64,000 nucleotides of DNA from Liriodendron chinense (Eukaryota > Streptophyta > Magnoliopsida > Magnoliales > Magnoliaceae), in NCBI GenBank assembly GCA_003013855.2, contig PVNU02003892.1, positions 1,736,001 to 1,800,000 on the forward strand, in the 5' to 3' direction. Below the pieces are notes generated by a model. It did not search any database and was not told the DNA's origin. It saw only the letters and a list, made by a program, of their open reading frames with translations. Shown in pieces: positions 12,622-24,688 of this stretch. How positions within the stretch are numbered: position 1 is the first letter of the stretch; each line of letters opens with the position of its first letter. The position numbers and the translations under genes were made by a program.

Positions 12622-12719
12622 CAACTAATTAGGGTTAGCTACACAGATCTTGTTTCCTCATTCCACTTGATTAAGGATGACATTGTTAGTTAAATTGCAA
12701 AAACTAAATCTTTTGATTT

Positions 12720-12860
12720 TTCCTCTTTTGTTTTTGTTAGATTGAAACACACCACCTATAATTTTATTAATAGTCGAGAAAATTGATACAATTGAAGGAG
12801 GATAAGGCCAAAGCTAGCCCCTCCCTGGAGTAACTTGACCTTTATCTTTACAAGCAGATT
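12720..12860 (-). mobile_element. Probable LINE 3'-end fragment
   Basis: 'accacctataattttatta' with the following bases resembles 43760-43800 and, more loosely, the LINE tail at 32690-32730. It follows a T-rich stretch. Only sequence similarity between copies supports it; no coding domain is present. Confidence 0.4.
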
Positions 12861-14843
12861 TAGATACATGACACCTAGAAAAAAAAAAGTGCCGGGGTAT
12901 TCACATGGAGATAAACTAGATTAAAAGAAAATTTTAATTAAAATAGTTAAAATTTGTATATGCATGAGTAATATCATACACAGGTAACAGTTAACATTAT
13001 TATTTGCCTCTCTCAGATCCTTTCTTTAAATCTATTCAAGAAACTTTCTTTTTTGGTCTTTAATAAAGTGAATTTAATAAAAGCGAGTATAGTTTAGCTT
13101 GTCTTAGAATGACAATTTTTACCTATCTTCTGAAATATATGAAGTTTTGAATGTTAAAGCATCTACATTAGTTGGTCTGGCCCATCAACTTAAAAGCCAC
13201 AACTCCACAGCTAGGACTGTCGGGTATGAATTTTATAATGGGTGTCATCCATACCAGACTTGCCAGATGGATGGTTTAGATTCACCAGCTGTACAACCGC
13301 GTTTACTGTGTAGGATTGCAACCACCCATGATAGATTCATCGTGCGATTCGACAGGTCAGGATGGCCCATTTTCTCAGCTATTTATTATATAAATGATGG
13401 TACAACTATCATTAGCCTTAAAAAACTGTTAGTTTAGCTAAGAATAACTGGATTTATCAATCAAGTTGTAGCAAATCATATCTAAGGTAGATCTTGATGG
13501 TACCAAGGATGTTGGTTGTATCACATTTATATTTTTTCCGTAATGAGGGGAGACAAACGCCACCACAGCATTAACTAGCTTGCATTTCCTAGGCATGATC
13601 AGCTGCTTGAACTTTACACCTCCTTAGATCTCCTTGTCATAAGGTGGAAAGGGCTGAGATGTATAGCATCTCCACATGTGGCCATGAACCATCTTGGTAG
13701 TTTCCAAGGTCTCATTACAGGTGTGAGATGACACTCATCAGAACAAAATCCAGTAGACTTCTTTAGTCTGAAATCAATGTTTTGTTATTATAACAAATAG
13801 CTTGGCTAAGTGCACACGCGTGTGCAATAAAGCTCATGCATGCGCCACGCATGTGGCAGCGTGCATGCAGATGCAAGATCCAATCAATCCATTAGGTTGG
13901 TCTAGCCTTTTACATGCTTTCCCAAAAATAAATCTGCTCCACTTAGTAGTAGACACCAATATTGGAAACAGGTTAGAAAAACTTCAGCCAAGTTTTCAGA
14001 GCTGTAGTTTTTCTAACTGTTGCCCACCTGACCAGTGCATCAACCTGATTCTTGTCCTAGGGCATCAATAAAGTGGTGAAATTCTGATGGATGGATTGGA
14101 TCACGGATCTATTGTGCCAAGTTGGCACATGTTTGGCTTGTACATAAGCTTTATTTATCAAACCTGGGGGCTTGGAAAAGTTCTTATAAGAAATAAAAGG
14201 TCCCCACCTTTAATAATATAAGGCCGGAAAGCATGGAGGGCGGGCATTATTTTCTATAGGCATACTCTGGTACAGTGTGCTGGATCGGGAGGGGCCTCCA
14301 TGCCCAAAACATGGCACGAGGCCAATGTAGCTATCGATCCAGATCATCCATCTAGTAGATCATATACGGAACTAATCCACAGCTGAAAGTCGCATCGACT
14401 GAGTGATTGTAGCTATAGAATTCTTTTGTTGAATGTCGACCGTCTGCTAACAATCTTCATCTTTACCGTCTACTTGAAGGCTACTATTTTCTGATTTTGT
14501 TTTCAACTCTAAACCATCCGTAGTCATTGCCCACTAAATTGATGGTCTGGATTCACCGGATAACCTAACCCATATCAGCTACTGGGCGATGTACTAACCT
14601 TCTTGATCCAGCGCGCTGAGGGCAGAACCTGCCCCATACTATTATGCGAAGCCAAAAAAAAAGAAAAAAAAGAAAAAAAAAAAAAAACCTACGCATTTCA
14701 AGGTAGGCCGTCCATGAGAATCTCGTGGGTTAATCATGTGGCTGAAATTAAGTCCATGTGTCCATCAGCATACATATATGTATATACGGTTATCCATAAA
14801 TGTGCATGTGGATGTATGTGTGTGTGGTTGTTAGAAAAAATGG
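12861..14843. other. Intergenic, nothing firmly recognised
   Basis: Unique-looking AT-rich DNA with a purine A/G tract at about 14650-14687. Small frames here show no family motif. 14088-14600 has 'ccatccat' style wording seen in the window's MITEs, but no paired termini were found. Confidence 0.5.
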
Positions 14844-15084
14844 TCATAGGAGAATGTGAGTTTATTCATTATCACTTTGTTTTCTTCATGGTAGAACTTT
14901 GCATCTGTGGTTTTATTTATTTATTTATTTATCCTTATTGGATTTTTTTCACGCAAATCTTGTCTTGTAGATTGTTAGTTTGATTGAATTCTGCTTCTAG
15001 TTATTATTTCTTATTGTTTATCGTTTGTGGTGACATCGGAGATTGGATCTCGGTTCACCAGCGTTATCGGCTTGCTGCGCAACA
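14844..15084 (+). mobile_element. Truncated 5' LTR of the Tork-like element
   Basis: From 'tcataggagaa' to 'ttgctgcgcaaca' it matches the end of the 3' LTR with many substitutions and small indels. The first two thirds, including the TATA region, are missing. Confidence 0.8.
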
Positions 15085-15086
15085 AC

Positions 15087-15098
15087 TGGTATCAGAAC
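15087..15098 (+). other. Primer-binding site (tRNA-iMet) of Tork-like element
   Basis: 'tggtatcagaac' lies two bases after the LTR terminus 'gcaaca'. It differs by one base from the usual tggtatcagagc. Confidence 0.8.
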
Positions 15099-15126
15099 TA
15101 TCGGTTTAGTTCAAGTAAGAGCGATA

Positions 15127-15850
15127 ATGGAAGAAGTGAAGACACGAATCGAGAAGTTTGATGGTTCAAACTTTGCCTTCTGGAAGATGCAGATGGATGA
15201 CAATTTGTATAAGAAGGACCTCTATATTCCTTTAGAAGGAAATGAGAGAAGAAACTAGAGAAGATGACAAATGATGAGTGGTCTCTTATAGATCGGAAGG
15301 CATTAGGAACGATCCGACTCTCTTTATCAAAGAGCGTCGCCTTCAATATATCCAAGGTGAAGAATACAATATAATTGATGCAAGCACTGGCTACGATGTA
15401 TGCAAAACCTTCAGCGTCTAACAAGATTCATCTCATGAAGCGGTTATTTAACATGAAGATGTCAGACGGTGAGGGTGTGGCTGAACACCTAAATGAGTTC
15501 AATTATTGATCTTGTCTAGTTTGCTAGACAGTTGGGATGGTTTGGAGATTGCCGTGAGCAATTCCTCAGGATCGCCGAATTTGAAATTTGATGATGTGGT
15601 TCTCAGCGAAGAATCTAGAAGAAATACATGGGGATTGTAGGAGATTCTGGTAATGCTCTAAATGTTGAAGGGAGAAGAAGATCGTTGAACAAAGGAAGCA
15701 ACAAACACGGACGTTCTAAGTCGAGGAAGAAGTCTAAATGATCGAAAAACAAGGACGAGTGTTGTCATTGCGGGAAGAATGGGGCACATGAAGGGTGATT
15801 GTAGGGCGCTTAAGAGCAAGAAAGAAGCTCTCTAGGTGGGAATGATTCAG
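15127..15850 (+). pseudogene. gag of Tork-like copia element, broken
   Basis: Begins at ATG 15127 (MEEVKTRIEKFDGSNFAFWK), the typical copia gag N-terminus with the F-W-K motif. The frame stops at 15256 and continues in other frames. A CCHC zinc-knuckle relic (CHCGKNGAHEG-like) sits near 15760-15800. Gag would form the nucleocapsid particle; this copy cannot. Confidence 0.7.
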
Positions 15851-15869
15851 TGAATTTATCTGAGGAGAG

Positions 15870-18800
15870 TGATACGGAAGCATTGATCTTGTCTCTTGAT
15901 GCGCGGAATGAGTATTGAGTTATAGACTCGGGTGCTTCATTTCATGCCACTTCGTCGAAAGACGTTCTTCGAGATTATATGTCATGTGACTTCGGAAGAG
16001 TTTAGCTGGGTGATGATAAGTCGTATAGTATTGTTGGTAAGGGAGTCATTTAGATAAGTCAGAAAGATGGAACAGTCTTGAAGTTGAAGGATGTCAGACA
16101 TGTACCAAGCCTAAGAAGAAACTTTATCTTAGTAGGGCAGTTGGTCGACATTGGATATGTGATGACATTCACTAATAGTTTCTGGAAGGTCACAAAAGGT
16201 GCCTTAGTGATATCTCTAAGTAAGAATGAATGTACTTTATAAGTGACTTTCGAATCATATAGTTCACTCGCAGTCACATCAACTGGAGTGAATGGGCAGT
16301 TATGGCATTAGAGGTTGGGACATATGAGTGAGAAGGGGATGGAGGTGCTGTTATCAAAGGGGAAGCTACCGGGTCTAAAGTTTATTGACTTGGAATTCTG
16401 CGAGGACTGCGTGTGTGACAAGCAGAAAATGGTGAGCTTCAAGAAAACAGAACGCGCTCCAAAGACGAATCTATTGGAGCTAGTACACACTGATGTGTGG
16501 GGACCGGCACAGGTATCATCATCTCTTGGTGGATCATGTTACTTTGTGTCTTTCATTGATGATGCTAGTAGAAAAATGAGGGTTTATTTCTTAAAGTATA
16601 AATCTGAAGTGTTTGATATATTTAAGAAGTGAAAAGTTTTGGTAGAAAACTAGACAGGTAAAATAATAGAATGTCTCATATCCGATAATAGAGGAGAGTA
16701 TTGTGATAAGAGATTTGAGGAGTATTGTGCAGTACATGGAATCAAACATTAGAAAACGATTCCAGGAACACCGTAACAGAACTGGTGTAGCTGCGTGCAT
16801 TAACAGGACTATACTAGAGCGCGCCAGGAGCATTATGTTGCATGTAGGGTTGCCCAAGACGTTTTAGGCAAATGTTGTGGATACTGCTGTTTATCTCTTC
16901 AATAGAAGTCCCTCAGCACTATTAGATGAAGGTTTACCAGAGGAGACGTGGATTGAAAAAGAAGTGAGCCTTACACATCTTAAGGTATTTGGCTGCACTT
17001 CATATGTTCACATTAATGCAGAGTATAGGAACAAGATGTATGCGAAGTCCAGGAGGTGCACGTTTATAGGCTACGGGCAGTATGATTTTGGCTACCGATT
17101 TTGGGACACAGAGAATCGAAAAATCATCAGAAGCAAGGACGTAGTCTTCAATGAAAAAGTGATGTATAAGGAAAGTTTGCAGCAAAGCAAGAATAAGGCC
17201 GACGAGAAAGAATATATAGAGTTGGAAGAGTTACTGGACACATGTGTTAAAGTGCCACAGGGTGAGCATGTACAGGAGTATGATGAGGCAGAGCCGCAGA
17301 CACCGGTTGTAAGGTGGTCTACTCGGGAGAGGAGACCTAAGGTTCGATACTCACCCTCCTTACATTATCTATTACTGACAGATAATGGTGAACCAGAGTG
17401 TTTTGAATAGGCATTACAGTTAGATACCCAAGTTAAGTGGGAGCAGGCTATGGATGATAAGATCGACTCCCTTTAATCTAATCGTACGTGGGAGCTCGTC
17501 ACTCTACCTAAGGGGAAGAAAACGTTTCATAAAAAGTGAGTTTATAGGCTAAAAGAGGAGCATGATGGTTCGAAGCGGTACAAGGCCAGATTGGTTGTAA
17601 AAGGATTCTAACAAAATGAAGGTATCGATTTCACTGAAATATTTTCACCTGTGGTGAAGATGTTTAGATTCGCACGATCTTGAGTATAGTGACTACAAAA
17701 GACTTATATCTAGAACAGCTAGATGTTAAGACAACCTTTCTTCATGGAGACATTGAAGAAGAGATATAGATGCACTAGTCGACAGGATAGGTGGCACCAG
17801 GAAAGGAGAATAAGGTGTGTAGACTAAAAAGAGCCTATATGGCCTGAAGTAGGCCCCGAGGCAATGGTACAAGAAGTTCGACAGTTTCATGTCGGGAAAT
17901 GATTTTAGGAGATGTCATGCAGACCACTGTTACTATTTGAAGAAGTTTGATACGTCAAACATCATCCTTCTTCTTTATGTTAATGATATGCTTGTAGTTG
18001 GTTCAAGCATGAAGGACATCTCGGATCTCAAAGGACAGTTGTCTAGAGAATTTGTCATGAAGGATTTGGGAGCTACAAAATAAATTCTAGGTATGAGGAT
18101 AAGGCATGATGGGAAAAATAAGACACTAGTTTTGTCACGGGTAGGGTATATAGCTAAAGTACTTGATCGATTTAGTATAGGAGGTGCTAAGCCGGTTAGC
18201 ACTCCATTAGCAATCACTTCAATCTCTCTAAGGAGCAAGGTGCGAAGACGCAAGAGGAACGAAACTATATTGTTAAAGTCCCATATGCGCTGGCCATAAG
18301 AAGCCTCATGTATGCTATGTTGAGTACAAGGCTAGATATTGCTCAAGTAGTGAGAGTTGTTAGCAGGTTCATGAACAATTCAGGAAGGAATATTGGAAGT
18401 TGTGAAGTGGATCCTTAAATACTTGGTAGGTACTGTGAATGTAAGGTTGTGTTATGGAGGATCGAAAATTAAGTTACAAGGCTATGTCGATTCAAATTTG
18501 GCAGGGGATATTGACAGCAGAAGGAGCACCACAGGGTATGTCTTTACTCTGGGTAATGCTGTAGTGAGTTGGGTCTCTCGCTTACAAAAGATATATAGTA
18601 TCTATCAGTACATGAAAGCGAAGTATGCTGTAGTTACAGAAGCGTGCAAGGAGATGTTGTGGATGGAATGCTTTATGAAAGAGTCGGGTAAGAAACAAGC
18701 AGATTGCAAGATGTACAGTGACAGTCAGAGTGCAATACACTTGATCAAGAATTCAGCTTTTCATTCAAGGACCAAGCATATTGACATCAGGTATTACTTT

Positions 18801-18880
18801 ACACTGTTCGTTGTTAGAAGATGGATCGATTGCTCTGGAGAAGATCCTATACAAGTGAGAATCCTGCAAATATGTTGACC
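15870..18880 (+). pseudogene. pol (PR-IN-RT-RH) of Tork-like copia element, broken
   Basis: The protease motif IDSGASFHAT is near 15920-15950 (a TGA precedes VIDSG). The integrase zinc and core region is at 16315-17410 (HTDVWGP, FIDDASRK). RT covers about 17440-18080: the catalytic YVDD box reads YVND with Asn at 17982-17984, so an essential Asp is lost. RNase H is at 18393-18880 (GYVDSNLAGD, RRSTTGYVF, SRTKHIDIRY). At least eight stops or frame changes are visible. There is no sign of recent activity. Confidence 0.85.
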
Positions 18881-18951
18881 AAGGCGGTCATATGGGAGAA
18901 GCTGAAGCTCTGTTTAGCTTTGATTGGTTTTCAGGCTTGAAGATGGGGATG

Positions 18952-19676
18952 TGATGCACTCCGGATGTAGAAGACGAAGGGATCTTTAGTAACGTGTCTC
19001 CAAGTGGAAGATTGTTGAGGTGTGGAGCCAAACACACCATCAAATTTGCTAACCTGCGGTGGTTGGGCGCCGGATGATCAGTGACTGGGCGTCTGAAATT
19101 CATCTAGAGAGATTAAATGTCTCTGGACTGTTTCTGATACAGTTGGGCACTCGATGGTATGTTGAACTAGCACCTGGAGCCCAGGGCGGGCGCCCGACCA
19201 TGTTAGGTCGGACGCCCGATATTTGGCTATTTATCATATTAACTCACTGGACAGATTTGATATCAATTGGGTGCTCGAACAGGCGCAAACTATTTGCGCG
19301 CGGTTTCCTATTTTGACTCATATTTTCGTTCTATGCTATATAAAGGGCTGTAATTCGGGATTAGGATATGAAATTAAGGTTTCTATACGTCCAAGGTAAG
19401 AAAGAGAGAAGATGTTAGCAAAAAGGGCCATCTCTGTGCATAGGAGCATAGGAGAAGGTAAGTTTATTCATTGTAACTTCATTTTCTTCATAGTGGAACT
19501 TTGCATTTGTGATTTTTTTTACCATTGTTGGAGTTTTTTCACTTAAATCTTGTCGTGTGGATTGTTGGTTTGATTAAATTCTGCGTCTAGTTATTATTTC
19601 TTCTTATTTATCGTTTGTGGGTGACATCAGAGATTGGATTTCGGTTCACCTAGCATTGTTGGCTTGCTGCGCAACA
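18952..19676 (+). mobile_element. 3' LTR of Tork-like element
   Basis: Starts TGATGCAC after a purine-rich tract ('gaagatggggatg') and ends GCAACA, about 725 bp. A TATA-like 'tatataaa' is at 19337-19344, marking the U3/R boundary. The end matches the 5' LTR remnant. Confidence 0.75.
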
Positions 19677-20301
19677 GTATATATTCAAACGTATGCATAT
19701 CCAATTTATATAACGCCAGTAGCTTTGGACACTTTTACCTCACAATTAGTCCTTGTAACATTCATTAGGAGAGGGTAAATTCGTCAAAAAAGTATTAGGG
19801 TGTGGTAAGAATATATTGAGATTTTATCATGCATGGGATGAAATAGATTGGACGATAAATTCTTATACAACTTCTATTACTTCTTTTAATAAACAAAAAT
19901 TGATATAACTTTTTTCTTTTTTCCTCTAAGTGTCTAATTAGAAAGATTGTGATAAAAGGTCTAATATGAATGCCAGTCTACTTTGATGACGGTGTACTAT
20001 TCAAACCATACATTTATTGTGTTAGCTTATATTTGAATGCCAGTCTAAACATTTAAAGACCAAGAACTAGAGTGGTCATAATTTGGAAAATAGTGATGGC
20101 AAATCACTCACCATACATGAAGCTCCTCTTTTTGCCTCTGTGCTTCTCTCCCTATCTCTTTTTCATTTTTCCTTGCCACTCCCATTTTCTCTATGTATGT
20201 CACCCGCCAGGCCCCTAGTTTGTATACTGTACACTTGTCTAGTCTGCCTCTACTAGCATGGCATTCCGTCTTAAGAAAATTTTCTACTGCCTCTGTTAAG
20301 G
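19677..20301. other. Intergenic, nothing recognised
   Basis: AT-rich DNA between the copia 3' LTR and a MITE. It has pyrimidine-rich stretches at about 20120-20190 and no supported gene. The MITE's left target-site copy 'tgttaagg' is at 20294-20301. Confidence 0.5.
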
Positions 20302-20853
20302 GCGAGCGGATTAGGTGAGACCCCTGGCCTTACACAAGATGGTGCGGCCCTGCCATGGAGTTACCATGGGGCCACTTTGACGTATCTTTTATGTATCCAC
20401 CCTGTCCATCCATTTTTACATATCATTTTAGGACATTATCCAAAAAATAAATCAAATCTAAGTATCAAGTTGACCATACCATAAGAATCAGTGGTGATTG
20501 ACCATACTACCATTAAAATCTTCTTAGATAGCATCTTAATATTTCTATAGTGTTCATTTACCATCCAATTTGTTGATAAGGTCACATAAGCCTGGATGAA
20601 GGGAAAAACAAATATCATCTTGATCCAAAACTTTTGTGGCCCATTAATGGTCAATTACTACTGTTTATTATGATATGGCCCACCTAATAATTGGATATGC
20701 TTTTTTTTTTTGTGGAATGTTCTAAAATGATATGGAAAAACGGATGGATGGCATGGATACACAATACATACGTCAAGGTGGGCCCCACGGTAACCCCACG
20801 ATAGGGGCCGCACCGTATTGCGTGAGGCCGGGGTCTCACCTAATCCGCGCTCT
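20302..20853. mobile_element. Foldback MITE, 552 bp, with 8-bp target duplication
   Basis: Terminal inverted repeats contain 'cggattaggtgagacccc' at both ends ('cgagcggattagg' left; complement of 'cctaatccgcgctc' right). 'tgttaagg' flanks both sides (20294-20301, 20854-20861). Inner arms also pair: 'ccatccatttttacatatca' matches the complement of the 20735-20750 region. It has no coding. The 8-bp duplication would fit hAT; related copies here have 8-11 bp, so the superfamily is open. Confidence 0.8.
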
Positions 20854-20861
20854 TGTTAAGG

Positions 20862-21519
20862 AACCCATGTCATGCATATGTGTATGAATTTGATCACATC
20901 CACCATAGTTGAACTATTGAAGCATTTACTCATCACAGCCTGGGCATGTCTTTTACACGTGCATTGTGTCATCACAGCCTTGCATGCATGTATGCACGCA
21001 TGACTTTTACACGTGCAATGTGTCTATCCATGATTAACATCCCAAGTTGTATTTATGAGGTAAAGACCAAACAAGCCTCCGTGGATGATGTGGCAACAAT
21101 CTCTTCTAGAATCCTAGAAGGATTCTTTCCCTCTTTTTCCTCAAAAGCTGAGGCAGGGAGCTTCATCCTTTTAAGGGCTGGAGTCCTCATTGCAATATAC
21201 TAATATATTATATGGGCAAGACTGTGTGCTGACTGTTCACCATTTTTTGAAGTAGAGTAATTTCATTCATTATCCATTTGGCATACATGGATCATAATCT
21301 GGATCATCGGAGTCACGGGCCTCATAGTTGATGGTCCGAGATTCACACCCATAAAATTATCCTAACCCATTTGATTGGCCTTGTTAAGAATGTGGACAGC
21401 TGATGATTCCGGTTTAGCCATCCATTTGTTAGCTAACAATTGGAAAATTAGCAATATTTAAAGAGCCACGATGGAGTGAAATTAATTGCAAACATTCAGA
21501 AATTCAGAAATCCATAAAT

Positions 21520-21584
<65 letters not shown>

Positions 21585-23190
21585 CCTTAGGAAATGGAAA
21601 ATTGTGGTTTTTAATACTAATATTGTTTGGTTTGGACAATAATTCTCTTCCAAAAAGTGTTGAAAAGATGACAATAAAAAAATCAAAGAAGTGTCTCTCA
21701 TAAACTTGAAAGTTTATATACTATGATGTCCACAAATTTTTAGTAAAATCTTAAAAATGAAAAACAGATTTCTGTTTCCTACCTTTTTCTTTTCCTTTGC
21801 AAAAGAACCAGAAGGAGATTACCTCGAAAAAGATTTCATTACCAAGCCAAGCGATTCAGCGACCCCATATGCCCCATTCGTGCCCATAACATTGAAGTAA
21901 CATCAATATGTAATGACATTTCTTTATAGACCAACTTTGAATCAAAGTGGTGCCTATACCATAAAAATAAATGCAAAATAGCAATGTGGGCTTGTTTGGA
22001 TTTGTGTGGAATAAAAAAGTAGATTTAAAAAAAAAATGTCACATTTGAGTAAAACTATGGATGAAGAAACCCGTGAAAAAGAACTCTGAAAAGATTGTTT
22101 TGTTTTAATTTCCATTATTTCCAGAGAAATGTGGAATGATCAAAATGTAAAATATATCTATCTAAAGGTGTAAAAATGTGGATTGTTATATGTTCTTTGG
22201 AGGAAATGGAAAATCACCTACTACAGAAAGAAAAACAGTTTCCCACAAGTTATTTTGTTGTCGGTTCTAGGGAAAACGTCCTCTTTTCCAAATTAAAAAA
22301 TGATTGTGAACTATCATCATTACCTTTTCCACTATTAAAAGATGACATCTGCATGTGATAATGAGAGACCCACAACTTAAAAAAATGTTGGTGAACTCCC
22401 ACCATTGCCTTTTTCAAATTACTAGCATTGGCTCATTTGAGTGTTGGATGGAAAAGTGACAGGTAAGCCTCCACATCAACAGGCGGAAGCTAATTAGTTT
22501 ATACTTTGTATTAGGGTAAGGCGTGGTGGTCCAACAAACCCTAGCGTTTTCCAAGGGATGTGAACGAATCCTGTGTAGTAATGCACAGAGTAGTTTGCAT
22601 GTGGCCGCAATCTATATTAGATATTATAGCTTCCTTTCCCAACCCATGAAACTCTTCATCTCTCCACTCCCTTTTGTCTTCCCTCCTTTTTTTAATATTC
22701 CCACGTACATCAAATCAACCTCTGCAAACAAGTGGGTTTTGCTAAGCTCACACGCATGTATGAGGTAGCTCATGAACACGCCGCTCATATGCCAGCATGG
22801 CACAATGGTGTCAGATCCAGTCCGTCCATCATATGTGTACCGCTGTGCAGATGCCCTGCCCAAAAATCAGGTTGGTCTACTAGATAGGTACTGGTAACAT
22901 CATATAGCCCACTTGTTGAGTGGACCATCTTTACTTTTGAGAGAGATGTCTATACAATCGGACCCACTAGACGGACTGCTTGATTGTTGCACCTGTCCTG
23001 TGTGCGTTGGCGTATGTGGTGGGATGTAAATGTCACATTTTGTACACCTGTGTGGGCATGATAAAGCTCCAAACAAGTACCCTACTTTACCTGTCTTTTA
23101 TTGTTCTCTGCCTTTTTTGCAGTGAAAATATATCCAAGTCCATTTGTATGACTTTGGGCTTGGGGCTTGGCCCGTATTACACTAGCCCAA
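20862..23190. other. Intergenic with AT microsatellite
   Basis: (TA)n at 21524-21582. The rest has no supported gene. 21180-21440 and 22750-22980 hold 'gatgggccggat' style dispersed-repeat wording without clear termini. Confidence 0.5.
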
Positions 23191-23192
23191 CT

Positions 23193-23304
<112 letters not shown>

Positions 23305-23360
23305 CAACTTGTTGTCCCACAAGTTATAGTCCACCCAGCTTATAACTTCTAACCGGTTAA

Positions 23361-23655
23361 GAGCATGTGACATCAAACACCTTAAATAGGTTGGCCCAAC
23401 CATGAGAATTGCCTAGTTAAAAAATCAGGCCCATCTACTCAGTGGGTGGACGACAACATACGTAAACAATTTCTAGCCATTGATAAATAGAAAATTACAA
23501 TTCAATAAGAGCATGTGACATCAAACAGTACCTTGAGTAGGTTGGCCCAACCATGAGAATTGCCTAGTTAAAAAATCAGCCCCATCTGCTCATTGGGCGG
23601 ACGACAACATAGGAAACAATTTCTAACTATTAATAAATAGAAAATTACAAGTTCG
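23361..23655 (+). repeat. Tandem duplication, period 148 bp
   Basis: 'gagcatgtgacatcaaaca' at 23361 recurs at 23509. Both copies continue with 'ggttggcccaaccatgagaa', 'cggacgacaacata'-like wording and 'aaatagaaaattacaa'. The copies differ by about a dozen bases and small indels. Confidence 0.85.
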
Positions 23656-23801
23656 GGCCACTTACAAAATAGATGTAGCTGATTTTTGCTAAAGGTGATC
23701 CTCATGATAGGGCCAATCTATTAGATGGGTTGGATGTTGCACATAAGTCAGAAGTCAAAAGTTATTTGATGGGTGGACCGTAATTTATAGTCCAAGGACT
23801 T

Positions 23802-23876
<75 letters not shown>

Positions 23877-23904
23877 ATTACACTTTTCAATTGCATTGCT
23901 GTGG

Positions 23905-24015
23905 AATTTTTTTTACACACCCACCGACACACATACCCCCCATCATGCTGTAGTGGGATTTCACCACCTATGGGTACTCAAAACCCCAGATGCAAACCGG
24001 CACATCTGTGCATGG
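23905..24015 (-). mobile_element. SINE-like fragment
   Basis: A T-run, then 'acacacccacc' and 'tgggtactcaaaacccc', resembles the short SINE at 12544-12621 ('tgggtactcaaaccc'). No target duplication was identified. Confidence 0.4.
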
Positions 24016-24501
24016 TTTTGATAATTTAATAATAGAGTAATTGAAAACTGCCACATATTTATGATTTTACAGTCGATAGGCCAGCATGACAATCTTAGTT
24101 TAAATATGAGATTGGTAAAGGAGTTTATAATTGTTACACTTTTTCATTATCTAAATGGAAGATGATAGAGCCTGAAGAACTGTACGCATGATAGCATACT
24201 AGGGTGATGGTAGGGAACTAGTATGGATGATTTTTTTAAAAAACCACCTAGGAAACGATTATGGATGATTTATTTAAGAAAACCATATTTATTAGGAAAT
24301 CATACCCATCAGATTTATGGCCATTCAAGCAATGGGGGAAAACAAGCAATGCAATTGGTCACATATGCAGCGGAATAAACTGTAGGAAAAGTAATGGATA
24401 GGATTGTCTGTTGGTTTATTTTTGAAAGGTAAGCCATTGGTCCTGTGCAATCTATCTGGTTGACCAGATTAAAACATCACCTTGCCATGTGCCCTTTCTC
24501 T

Positions 24502-24634
24502 GAGAAATTTGGCAAAGCCATTTCTCTGAGAATCCATGAGAAAGAATCCGGATCCTCTGCTCCAACAAAGCAGGATTTGCTTGGTTGGAGCAGAGGATCT
24601 GGATTCTCAGAGAAATGGCTTTGCCAAATTTCAG
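24502..24634. mobile_element. Short foldback (long hairpin) element
   Basis: The left arm (24504-24535 plus 24550-24566) pairs with the right arm (24583-24632) over about 49 bases with about one mismatch. A 14-nt segment (24536-24549) bulges from the left arm. The loop is about 16 nt. An open frame across it is a by-product. It could be a very small MITE or a small-RNA-producing hairpin. Confidence 0.75.
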
Positions 24635-24688
24635 TTCTCCCGATGATATATACTGGCATTTCATCTTTCTTTTTCATTTTACTTAACA

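Larger units (their letters stand above)
12152..12700 (+). repeat. Three tandem copies of an 'aattaattagggttggc' repeat, the third broken by SINEs
   Basis: Copies 1 (about 12152-12235) and 2 (about 12236-12320) share 'aattaattagggttggc', 'tttcaccattccact' and 'atcaaggactaaatcc'. Copy 3 begins at about 12321 and resumes after two insertions, ending near 12700 with 'gggttagctacacagatc' and 'ctcattccactt'. A fourth relative is in the METTL5-like intron (1709-1760). Confidence 0.75.
14844..19676 (+). mobile_element. Decayed Ty1-copia retrotransposon, Tnt1/Tork-like
   Basis: Order: 5' LTR remnant 14844-15084, primer site 15087-15098, gag, protease, integrase, RT, RNase H, then 3' LTR 18952-19676. 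This domain order (integrase before RT) defines Ty1-copia. Integrase-adjacent wording (GHMSEKGMEVL) is close to the Tnt1 group. The 5' LTR keeps only about 241 bp, matching about 19443-19676, so the U3 and promoter are lost. Many stops and frameshifts make it non-autonomous. Confidence 0.9.

Noticed and set aside
14603..14983. 126-codon frame on +
   Set aside because: It runs through an A/G tract and into the truncated copia LTR; no protein motif.
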